From assembly GCA_019400425.1 (NCBI GenBank), contig JAFREE010000028.1, positions 1-64,000 of the forward strand: a stretch of 64,000 bases of DNA, read 5' to 3'. Both the position numbers and the translations under genes were made by a program. Positions 1 to 8,799 of the stretch are shown here, in pieces; the stretch's first letter is position 1; every line of letters starts with the position of its first letter. Below the pieces are notes generated by a model. The model did no database searches, had not been told where the DNA came from, and worked only from the letters and a program-made list of their open reading frames with translations. This stretch comes from Hymenochaete sp. R1. Taxonomy: Eukaryota > Basidiomycota > Agaricomycetes > Hymenochaetales > Hymenochaetaceae.

Positions 1-963
1 AAAGGAATCATTCTCATGCCCTGCAACAAAGAAATCGACGCATTCGGAACTGCCAAACTTTATCATGACCACGTTTATCGGCGATTTGGACTTCCAAAGC
101 GGATGATCTCCGATCGAGGACCTCAGTTTGCGGCTAAAGTGTTTCAGGAACTATGCACCAAGATGGGTATCAAGTCGTCCCTGTCAACTGCATATCACCC
201 ACAGACGGATGGACAGACTGAACGAGTCAACCAGGAAATCGAGGCGTACTTGCGTATCTACTGTGGAAATCATCCAGAGCAATGGACGGATCACCTGCCG
301 GACTTAGAATTTGCACACAATCTCAGAACTCATTCGGCAACAAACCAGTCTCCATTTGCCCTTATCATGGGATACAATCCAGTGGCAGTACCTACGATAA
401 CGACAGGCACACGGTTACCCGCAGTCAAGGAACGTCTGGAGCAGTTGAATAGGATCAGAGATGAGGCGTTGGCATCACACGAGTTGGCAAGGCAGCGGAT
501 GGCGGATCGGATCACACGGAACTTCTCACCATTCAAAGAAGGTCAGAAGGTTTGGCTGGAAGCAAAGAATCTCCGAGTCGGAGGGCCTTATCGGAAGCTG
601 CGATCGAAACGAGAAGGACCTTTTGTCATCAAGAAGGTCTTGGGACCACTCACATACGAATTGAAACTCCCACAACGGTGGCAGATTCATCCGGTATTCC
701 ATGCTTCTCTCTTATCGCCCTATCGGATGACAGACGTGCATGGACCAGCGTTCTCAGAACCTCCTCCTGACATCATTGATGGCGAAGAAGAATGGGAATT
801 GGAAGCAATTGTCAAGCATTCGAAGGACAATCGTGGGAGAGTGCGATACGAAGTCAAGTTTGTTGGGTATCCATCCACTCATAACGCAATTTACACCGAA
901 TCGGAACTCAGCAATGCGAAAGACATGCTTCAAACATATAAAAAGAGGCACAGAATTCCTTAA
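1..963 (+). CDS. Ty3/gypsy retrotransposon polyprotein, 3' part (integrase core and chromodomain), 5' end outside window
   Basis: The frame is open from base 1 and enters from upstream, so the ATG at 16 is internal. The visible 320 codons hold the second half of a DDE integrase: the second catalytic Asp lies in ISDRGPQF and the Glu in DGQTERVNQ. A GPY/F-like module follows (EGPFVIKKVLGPLTYEL, then HPVFHASLLSPY), and a C-terminal chromodomain-like segment (about EWELEAIVKHS to LQTYKKRH). This order is diagnostic of chromoviruses. Integrase inserts the cDNA copy into the host genome, and the chromodomain is thought to guide it to certain chromatin. The chromodomain looks degenerate because the usual KW.GYP and TWEP tryptophans are absent. 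Family assignment is secure; whether the element is still active cannot be judged because gag, protease and RT lie upstream. Confidence 0.93.
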   Translation, partial: KGIILMPCNKEIDAFGTAKLYHDHVYRRFGLPKRMISDRGPQFAAKVFQELCTKMGIKSSLSTAYHPQTDGQTERVNQEIEAYLRIYCGNHPEQWTDHLPDLEFAHNLRTHSATNQSPFALIMGYNPVAVPTITTGTRLPAVKERLEQLNRIRDEALASHELARQRMADRITRNFSPFKEGQKVWLEAKNLRVGGPYRKLRSKREGPFVIKKVLGPLTYELKLPQRWQIHPVFHASLLSPYRMTDVHGPAFSEPPPDIIDGEEEWELEAIVKHSKDNRGRVRYEVKFVGYPSTHNAIYTESELSNAKDMLQTYKKRHRIP

Positions 964-1267
964 TTCCACCAACAAATGCTCATCTTTTGCATCAGTCTTG
1001 CTACCTACGCACTCATCATCGAAAACTACTACTCGCCTAACGGCAACACTTGCCTTCGACTCCGTCTCCTACAACAAGATCTTCCAATCTACACCTTCAC
1101 CCTTGCTACTGCCATTACCATTGACCACATCACCGACGGCTTCCAGAACAGCGCCGACTTCATTGCACGACAAATCATCTTCGTCCATCTTCTATACCAC
1201 GACATCCGTAACGCTTTCCGCCGCCACGAATTCAACACCCAACGTATCCGAACTGCCCAACTCCAGA

Positions 1268-1948
1268 ATGCCCAGAGCCAGGATCGAACGCGACTACAAC
1301 ACTCACGCGCGTCGAGTCAGAACCGGGGCCAGCCCGTACCGCCGCCCGGAAACCAGCGAAGGCGTCGAAGACCTAACCAGAACCCTGACACTCGACAGTC
1401 GCGCCCATCCTGAACACCCAGAGGCACCACTTCAAAACTGGGATTCAGCTGGTGCTGCAGTCATTGCAGGTGCGGACCGTCTCTCCAAGATCCTAACCAC
1501 GTGGCCTCGTCTTGACATCATCGACCTGTTTCACGAGCGCAAGCTGAATGCGGACAACTTGGAGGACGAAGACCCAACGGACCTTATCCATAGTCAGGTC
1601 CAGATCTTCTGGAGCGCAAGCGATACGACAACGCAGCTAACGTCCGAACTTGTTCGTCTCGAAAAAGCCAAGCAGCGGCTTTGGTCCCAGGTCTACTCAA
1701 TAGCGCGCATTGGTCAACAGGCACTCATGAATGCATACGTCGAAGGAGGTCTTCGAGTGTTACGTCCCTTTGATCGCAATCCTTACGAACCACCACCTGC
1801 TGACTTAGCCAGTCGTTTGTCCGATCCGTGGGCTACCCAACCTGAGCCTACCTCTGAACCCGGTGATTCGCGCGAATGCCCCACCAATCCAGGTGAGGGC
1901 GATGTGTTCGTTGAAGAAGAACTGTCGGAGGATGACTTTGAGATCTGA
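1268..1948 (+). CDS. Extra ORF of the gypsy element between pol and the 3' LTR
   Basis: After the integrase stop a second frame stays open to 1948. It is open back to 740, overlapping pol, but the part before 1268 is Ser/Thr/Pro-rich and its start is uncertain; I chose the in-frame ATG at 1268. The predicted protein of about 226 residues has an Arg-rich start, a predicted helical middle (around LTSELVRLEKAKQRLWSQV) and an acidic C-terminus (EEELSEDDFEI). I recognise no domain. It lies on the same strand as pol and ends 170 bp before the polypurine tract, so it belongs to the element rather than the host. Alternative: non-coding 3' region that happens to be open. The long open frame argues mildly for coding. 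Confidence 0.45.
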   Translation: MPRARIERDYNTHARRVRTGASPYRRPETSEGVEDLTRTLTLDSRAHPEHPEAPLQNWDSAGAAVIAGADRLSKILTTWPRLDIIDLFHERKLNADNLEDEDPTDLIHSQVQIFWSASDTTTQLTSELVRLEKAKQRLWSQVYSIARIGQQALMNAYVEGGLRVLRPFDRNPYEPPPADLASRLSDPWATQPEPTSEPGDSRECPTNPGEGDVFVEEELSEDDFEI

Positions 1949-2118
1949 AGGGTGGTGCTGATGATGGTGGTGACGTTCTTCTGCTCTTTTCTTCATAATC
2001 ATATGCCTGCTCCTCGTTTATTTTACTTGTCCTTTCCTTTTGCACTTCTTCCGATTGTGTTTCTTTGTTTTTTCTTTTCTTTACTTGTATTTTCTGGATC
2101 CATTGGACCAGAACCTTG

Positions 2119-2130
2119 AGAGGGGGGTAA
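2119..2130 (+). promoter_or_regulatory. Polypurine tract of the forward gypsy element
   Basis: A purine run (gagaggggggtaa-like) abuts the first base of the LTR at 2131. This is the expected primer site for plus-strand DNA synthesis and confirms that the LTR is the 3' LTR of the forward element. Confidence 0.75.
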
Positions 2131-2578
2131 TGTTACGGTTCAACACCGTTCATATGCTTGGTAAGCATACCCTATTACTTCATTTCTTTATTTGTCATCT
2201 TGTTCTTTATTGTTCTTTGACCTTCCGTGCACATGATCGCATGTGATCTGTGCACAGCATCAGTCAGGCGTCTTACTAAGACACCTTCCTTATTTGTCTG
2301 TTTCTTCCCTTGTACTTGTACACAGCCTCGTAGACGGGTGGCCTATATAAGGGCCTCACCTTGTAGCTCATGTACCCCAGATTTGACCTTTTGTCCTCAC
2401 CGGTCAATACACTTGTTTCTTGTCTCCTGTCTTAAAGGACTATCCCTGGGTGGGATATCCTTCACGAACTTAGTCTATCTGTCACTTCAGGCCGGAGCCT
2501 AGGTGCAGATCTCTTGAACCTCTGTCACGTGACCTCGCTTTGTCAGACTCCTGATCACGTCTTGATCGGACTCTAACA
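2131..2578 (+). repeat. 3' LTR of forward Ty3/gypsy element (448 bp)
   Basis: The repeat starts TGTTACGG and ends TCTAACA, giving the TGTTA/TAACA short inverted ends of an LTR. A TATA-like box (cctatataagg) lies near 2342. The same repeat is present in inverse orientation at 3357-3814, with shared blocks including ttcaacaccgttcatatgct near the start and cctgatcacgtcttgatc or its variant near the end. The base after the LTR continues directly into the gag gene of the reverse element, so this LTR marks the insertion point. The duplicated target site should include gtact at 2579-2583, but the other copy lies upstream of the window. Confidence 0.9.
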
Positions 2579-3339
2579 GTACTGAAGATCGTCTTTGTTA
2601 GGTTCTTGTTGAGGCCCTTCAAGAAGTACTGAACAATAGCCATGTCATCCTGTAGCGCGGCTTGTTCGACCAACATCTTGAAATCATTGATGTATGCGTC
2701 AGCCGAGCCAGTTTGCTGAAGACGATTGATTTTGGCCATTGCTTCGCCCTTCTGATCCGATGTGAGGAACGCCTTCCTGAACAACGCCTTAAACTCCTCG
2801 TACGTCCCGTAACCCTGCTTGCTGGCCTTGCTCTGGAAGTGCAGTCTGAACGCATTCGCTGTACCTTGCTGCATATAGGTAAGAGCGAAAATAACTTTAT
2901 CCTGCTCGCTGTAGTTCCCTCCACTGAGGTAGAGGTCACATTCAGATAGGAAGTTTGCCGCATGCCGAGGGTCGCCATTGAAGATTTGGGGTTTGTTGAA
3001 CTTGATGTTATCGCGCGCTTGGTTACTGTCATAAGTAGGGACTTGTGGTGCCGAGGTAGGATTGGACCCTGCTGATGCCGTTGCACCCAAGGTCTGAATT
3101 GCTGCCATTATCTGGCTCAGTTTCCGTTCGTTCTCCTCCCAGCGTGCTTCGTTTCGTTGTTCATCCGACATTGGATGGTCAGGATCATGTGGTAGGGAGC
3201 TGCCTGGGTTTGTCATGTTACTTGGTTCTGAAGGGGGTTCTTGGTTCCAGATTTCTTCTTCTGATTTGTTTGTGGCTGAGACAAATGTGTCTTCAGCGCC
3301 GTTGTTTGAAGTAGGTTCTGATTCTGACACGGAAACCAA
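2579..3339 (-). pseudogene. Gag gene of reverse-orientation gypsy element, truncated by the forward element
   Basis: Reading on the minus strand from 3339, an N-terminal acidic region is followed by a retrotransposon gag domain (FNGDPRHAANFLSEC, then QGTANAFRLHF, YEEFKALFRKAF and YINDFKMLVEQA), the capsid-like part that packages element RNA. The gag sequence runs to about LNKNLTKTIFST at 2580. From there the open frame only continues because it reads antisense through the inserted LTR down to 2482. The zinc knuckle and the rest of the polyprotein are therefore cut off and should lie upstream of base 1. The start follows closely the 5' LTR at 3357. Confidence 0.85.
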
Positions 3340-3356
3340 TCTGTCATCCTGAGGTC

Positions 3357-3814
3357 TGTTAGAGTCTGATCAAGATGTTGATCAGGAGTCTGATAAATCA
3401 GGGTCACGTGACAGCAACCTGAGATTACAAGAGATCAGGCCTAAGCTCCAGCTTAGGTAACTGATTAGACAAAGTTCGAGTAAGATATCCCACCCAGGGA
3501 TAGTCTTATAAGACAGGAGAGACAAGACAGAATGTATTGCCCGGAAGAGACAAAAGGTCAAATCTAGGGTACATGAGCTACAAGGTGAGGCCCTTATATA
3601 GGCCACCCATCTACAAGGCTGTGCAAATAGTACAAGGGAAGAAACGTACAAATAAGGAAGGCACCTTAGTAAGGTGCTGACTGATGCTGTGCAACAATCA
3701 CATGTGATCATGTGCACGGAATATTAAAGAAAGACAAAGAACAATATGACAAAGAAAGAAATGAAGTAAGCAGGTATGCTTGACTAAGCATATGAACGGT
3801 GTTGAACCATAACA
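3357..3814 (-). repeat. 5' LTR of reverse-orientation gypsy element (458 bp)
   Basis: On the minus strand it starts TGTTATGG at 3814 and ends CTCTAACA at 3357, the same termini as the LTR at 2131-2578. A TATA-like motif (ccttatatagg on the plus strand) lies near 3594. It directly precedes gag at 3339. The two LTRs differ at many positions and in length (448 against 458 bp), so they come from separate insertions. The LTR ends 285 bp from the HD2 stop codon; I see nothing else in that gap except the presumed HD2 3' untranslated region. Confidence 0.88.
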
Positions 3815-4099
3815 GTTAGTAGAGGTCAGGAAAGAAGTATGAGGTATCAGAATAAATGTAATGTGTGGGAATGAATTCTGTTGATTGAACGGGGGCACGT
3901 GGGGATGTAGCACATGATGGGAAGAGGGGCGAGAGAAAGAGGATCCAAAATATCAGTGAAGATCACGTACAGAAAGTAAAGCAAAACAATAATGATACGA
4001 TGTCTTGGAAAATAAAGACAATTATAGAGATCTGGAAAGATGAAAATAAATCAATGCAGATAGAGAGAATGAGACAAAGACAATCAGGCGTGCATGTTC

Positions 4100-5968
4100 T
4101 CATGACCATAGCGAATCCACTTCTTTGCAAAAGTCAGTAGCGTCATTGGGAAGGATGAGAGAAAAGTCGTCCAAAAGGAAGATGGGCAGTGGGGGAAAGA
4201 CCGAAGTGTCGAAGAAGGATGTTGAATCATATAGCGGATCAGAGGATAGCGGATCTAATGATGGAGGCGGGACGGCGTCGTTCGGCATCGACAGCAGCGA
4301 TGGACATGTAAGAGATAATGATGAGCTCTCAGACGCAGAGCAGCATGATGCGTCGTATGAGGGAGGCAACGGTCCGAACGAGGATGACGCATGCGTGTTC
4401 TTCCCGCACGTTGAGTAGAACGGGTCGGCTGTGAGCGTAACGGGATGCCTGCGCTGTTTCGATGCTGCGCTTTTCTTTTCCGCGGCTTTCCTTGCGCGTC
4501 TTGCTTTTGCTTTAGAAGATTGCTTTATCGTGACATCATCTAATGGCACCTGAGGAATGGTTCCAAGGCACACTCGTAACTGGGCCGTTGCGGAGTCGGG
4601 TTTCTCCTTTGCGATGAGTCCATTGACACTGCTTACTGTGGGCTCTGGAGTACCACGTCTTGATCGCTGTGTTGTACTCTTGACTTGACGCAGCAGCGAA
4701 GGGAGGGGGGCGGTAGGTGCGTGAACAACGAATGGGGTACATGAAACAATCACATCGCGACTTTCTTGGTGGAAGATGTCTTCGGAATTGTGCACATCGT
4801 TCAAGGATAATCGTTCGAATGCATCGAGTACGTCTGAAAAGCTTGTCTCCTTTCGCGGTGGTGTATTGTACGACAAGCGAGGCCATGCTGGTTTTGAGAA
4901 AGACGTCCCATTGGAAGAAGAGACGGTAGATTGCAATGAATATTTCATCGGGAAAGCGTGTGATGGGACATCGCATTTATCAAGCACGTTCCTCTCTTCA
5001 CCGACGAGCGTTATGGATGAAGATCTTGACGAAGTCTAACAGAAATGAATTTTGTCACAAGTCGAAGAAAACACACCGGATAATATTTACGTACCTGTCC
5101 AGAACATTCAGAGTCCGAAACAATAACAGTTTCGCAGTCAGAATCGCATTTACCAGTCTCGAGAGGTAAATAAGAGTTTTCGCTTAGCCTTGCGCTCGGA
5201 GAAAATTCCGGCTTTCTGGGCTTCTGAATAAACAAGCCTTCTTTTCGTGCGCGAGCACGATGATTCTGAAACTGAAGAAATGTATTAAGAAACTGCTGAG
5301 AACTGAATGAAACTGTAGAAGGAATGTACCCAGACACTGATTTGATTGGTTTCCATCCCTGATTTATGAGCTAGGACTTTCTTGACACTTGGAGATGGAT
5401 AAGGTGTCGACTTAAAGACATTTTCGAGAGCTGGTACAAATTCCTAGAATGGGATAAAAACTTCTGCTGTCAAAAACAGAAACATGTTAGTAGAGCGTAC
5501 CAGGTTGAAGCACTTCCCTCCATCCTCAACGCTCTTCGTACGGTTTTGTGCACGAACAACGGCTACGGCATCCTTTTCCCAAGATTCGACGGCTCTATCG
5601 AAGGAAGCTTTCGCATTGTATTGCAACATGCGATCAAACTGCGCTTTCCTGCGGCTGCTGCCTGCGTCACCTTCAACTTCCGCGTATTCTGCAGCGTAAT
5701 AGGCCCGTGAATAACAAGCTGCGAGTTCCGAAGCGCGCTGAACATGTATTTGCGAGAGTTCCCGAGCAAGTATGGGGGATGCTCCATGGTTAGAAAGCTC
5801 GTTGAATAAATCGCTCGTACAAGGGATGGGAAGTTGTAAGGCAGGTCGATGCGATGAAAAGATGAGAGGATCCGGTGAAGTCAAGCGGTTGGAAGCAAGA
5901 TCAGAGGCCTCTTGATATAGAGGATATATAGTCTGTGTTAGGCGGCGCAGGAGATCTACCTTCGACAT
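4100..5968 (-). CDS. HD2: HD2 homeodomain mating-type protein (MAT-A locus)
   Basis: Four exons fit: 5968-5501, 5443-5330, 5271-5095 and 5035-4100, all with GT-AG introns, giving about 564 residues. Exons 2 and 3 together encode a typical homeodomain (EFVPALENVFK, KKVLAHKSGMETNQI, VWFQNHRARARK); the recognition helix keeps Trp48, Phe49, Asn51 and Arg53, and one intron falls between Trp48 and Phe49. The WFQN.RA.. signature marks the HD2 class, which forms a transcription factor with an HD1 protein from another mating type. The N-terminal about 150 residues form the region expected for allele-specific dimerisation. The long C-terminus is Ser/Pro-rich with a basic stretch (KAKARRARKAAEKK) that could be a nuclear signal. 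I start at MSKVDLLRRL (5968); an in-frame ATG at 5986 adds six residues. It is divergent from HD1. Confidence 0.93.
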
Positions 5969-6224
5969 CGTTCCCGTAATTAACACTATCAGAGGAGTCA
6001 GGAGTCGGAACGGGTGTGAGAGAAAGGTTGGGTGAAAGAGACGCGGGCAGGGAGGAGCAACTTGAAGCTTACATTGTTACAAGGCCACCACACCAACACC
6101 ATACCATCGCTTGTCGCATGGAATGGACCCTTTGTGTTCCATTTATGGAAGCAATACATAACGCACCGAGCCTTTCTCTTTCGCTCACCCTCTCTTCCGC
6201 TCGCCAGCACTCTCTTCGAGCCAG
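5969..6224. promoter_or_regulatory. Shared promoter of the divergent HD2/HD1 pair
   Basis: The 256 bp between the two start codons must hold both promoters. It contains a purine-rich half towards HD2 and a pyrimidine-rich half towards HD1 (tttctctttcgctcaccctc), typical of 5' leaders of basidiomycete genes. I found no clear TATA box and no GATG-N9-ACA motif of the kind bound by smut HD heterodimers. Confidence 0.6.
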
Positions 6225-8054
6225 ATGGCGTCAATATCTTTCCTCGACGCATCTGTCCAAGGAGAGCTCATAAGGCTTCAAACCGATTTTCTCGACAGTT
6301 TTTCATCAACGTCATTTTTTCCAGCCCCTTACATCAAGCGATTAACGACCCTGGGTAACATCTCTCCGTGCCGGCTGAGCAGTGTAACTCTGTCTACGAT
6401 GCGCCAAGTGTCGTACAATGTGAGGGCCATGTCAAAGGTCTTGCTGGATCTCCAGGAACGAACAGACATGGTACGACGGAAGCAAGAGGAGGAGTTGAAT
6501 GACCTTATGTCGAGGGTCTCTCTCGATGCAGATACAACAGCTATGGAGACCAGATTACTTCTCCCCATGGCCGAACACGCCTTTGAACATCGCAATCTGG
6601 AAATTAAAACGTTACACCACGCAAGCAGCAGCAAGACGTTCTCTAACACGCGTCTGTGCTTCGACTGGCTAATCGACAATCTACACAATCCCTATCCATC
6701 TCATGAAGTCAAGTCGTATATATCGTCGAAATCTCATTCACCTATCAAGGACATCGATACATGGTTCATCAAGACGCGTCGCCAAATTGGCTGGACATAT
6801 TTATCAAGGAAATTGTTTGGGGGCTCTCGGGCATTAACGATTGATGCGGCTCGTCGCGTTCTCAACGACGAAGACATTGGGGGTCCGGTTTCCAAGGGAG
6901 TCGTGAAAGCCTTCTTTAGAATAAAAGATAGACTTGACGAGGTCTTTGCGGTTGAGTTTGGAAACCTCAATTCGATCAAGCCGTTAGATAGCTTTGGACG
7001 TTTGCCCCCGACGGTAGTTCAAACAAGGTACTTCATATCTTATCAGGCCTCTATTTCTTACAATTTCTCATTTCCTTCAGATCGAAATCTCCGATAGGAA
7101 ATGCAATGACTTCAGCTCCAAACGTCGCTGAATCAACGCGCCCTCAGAAACGTCGTAGATCATCGGCATCAGAGAACATTGACAGAAATTGCGTGCGCTT
7201 ATTGCCCATTGTCGAAAACGCGCAGGCCAAGCCCTCGAAGAAGCGCCGTGGTGTGGGCGAGACTGATGAAAGCGATTGGCAAAGCAAATGTTCTTGTGTG
7301 ACACCTATCGAGACCTCGTTACACGAACCTGTCCAGGCTACAGCCTTGCAGTTATCTAACGAAATTGAGCAGATGCCATCATCTCAAGCCGATGAAATCC
7401 TCCCATTAATTATAGCACTCGATCACCCGCCGATCGAAAATGGTCTCTCGTGGGATGCTTTCGATTTCAAGGCAGCTTTACCTGTCGTTGAAGCTAGTCC
7501 GTCTCACTCTTTTCAACTTGTAATGAAATAGGCGCTTACTCTTCCGGTCAGGTCCTTCAATTGTAACGGGATTTCCGTCCATACCTAACTTTGGAGTTTC
7601 GTTCTCGGAGTCGCCTCAAACGAAAGTTCCTCCCGCTCTATCTATAGACTTCCCTCAGTGGCAGACTGGCACAATTACCGGTTCCTCTACCCCATATTCA
7701 GATGATGCACACTCTCTGAACTCTCCCGAATCCGACTTTCCCCCTGAACTACCTACATTCAACCCATTCCCTTCTCCTTCGCCTCCGATGGACGATCTTT
7801 CATCCTTCTTTCAAATCCCAGGAACCGGCCGTTCTCTTTTCCCTACTATCTCGAATCTTACGAACGGCACGGGCTCATCTTTCGATATTCTCGAAGAGCA
7901 AGCTACCAACGACAAGACTTCTAAGGCAGATAGGCTGACGCAGCTGAGAGAGGAAAGACGAAAGCTGGAAGAGGAGGAGCAACATCTTCTGCAAAGTTTG
8001 TCTAGATTCTTCGTTTTACTTGAGCCTATGCTAATTGTTCTCTTAGATCCTTAG
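6225..8054 (+). CDS. HD1: HD1 homeodomain mating-type protein (MAT-A locus)
   Basis: Exons 6225-7027, 7081-7496, 7552-7995 and 8047-8054 give about 556 residues. The second intron donor (gtccgt at 7497) is chosen for frame and is weaker than a nearby gtaatg. The last intron is in frame, so the stop at 8052-8054 holds either way. A TALE-type homeodomain lies at about residues 144-195 (LCFDWLIDNLHNPYPS and WFIKTRRQIGW), the HD1 class. The near-invariant Asn51 is Lys here. Two basic clusters (RPQKRRR and KPSKKRR) after the homeodomain look like a nuclear localisation signal, which in agaric HD1 proteins serves the heterodimer. The C-terminus is acidic and Ser/Pro-rich with a helix near QLREERRKLEEEEQ. 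It partners HD2 proteins of other specificities to switch on the dikaryon programme. Confidence 0.92.
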
Positions 8055-8799
8055 ATCATGAGACCCGCCCCACATAATTTTTCTCTATCCTTATTTGTTT
8101 ATTTCTATCATTATGGACTATTAACTCACCGGTATTTGCATCATCAGGACCTTCCCTTCTCATCCGCGTACTCTTACAGTCATCTGTGGGCCTCGACAAA
8201 AATCAATATGTATCACTAATGCATATATTTCTTTTTTTTCTTGTGTTTCTATCTTTTGTTCCGACAGCACTTCATTTTAATTCATTCTTACCTAATACTG
8301 TCTCATACAGTTTTTCAGCTTCAAGCGTCCACTTCAGGGTCAAGAGCAAGACCTACATAGGTATCGTACTGTCTCAAGGTCAAGACGTTCGACTGTTCGA
8401 CCAGGCATCACGCCATTTTCAAGCTCCCGGTGAATCATGCAAGACTTTGCCGGATCGATACGCCTACACCAGATCGATCGAAAATCGTGCTGAATGTTCA
8501 AGAATAAAAAGTCAAAGTGTCGTAACCGAAGAAGTATCAAGCTTGCAAGAATCAAACATGCAAATGTTCGTATTCAATGCGCGACGCATATAGGTGAGTT
8601 CTGAAGGTTAAATGTGCTTCCCTCGTTGCAAAACTGTTGTAGACTACGCTTAAAGCGATGTGTATGACACCTTTTAACGAAATTAATGTCCCTTAAAACG
8701 ACGGTGCGAGCCACGTTTAAAAACATCAACATACTTCCTTAGATACCCTAGTAAACATTTAGTCCAATAAGTTTCGCTTTATAATGTTACGCAAATGCT
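8055..8799. other. Intergenic region between convergent HD1 and MIP genes
   Basis: These 745 bp hold the 3' ends of two convergent genes. A 135-codon plus-strand frame (8186-8593) begins with a hydrophobic stretch but matches no family I know and is AT-rich at its start; I do not call it a gene. Confidence 0.5.

Noticed and set aside
740..1267. Upstream half of the 402-codon frame that overlaps the integrase gene
   Set aside because: It overlaps pol in another frame and is low-complexity Ser/Thr/Pro-rich; I kept only the part from the ATG at 1268.
2482..2578. C-terminal 32 codons of the reverse gag frame
   Set aside because: They read antisense through the inserted LTR and are not gag sequence.
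5969..6224. Possible HD heterodimer binding site in the shared promoter
   Set aside because: I looked for GATG-N9-ACA and its complement by eye and did not find it.
8186..8593. 135-codon frame starting with a hydrophobic segment
   Set aside because: No motif, AT-rich start, lies in the 3' gap between convergent genes; probably chance.
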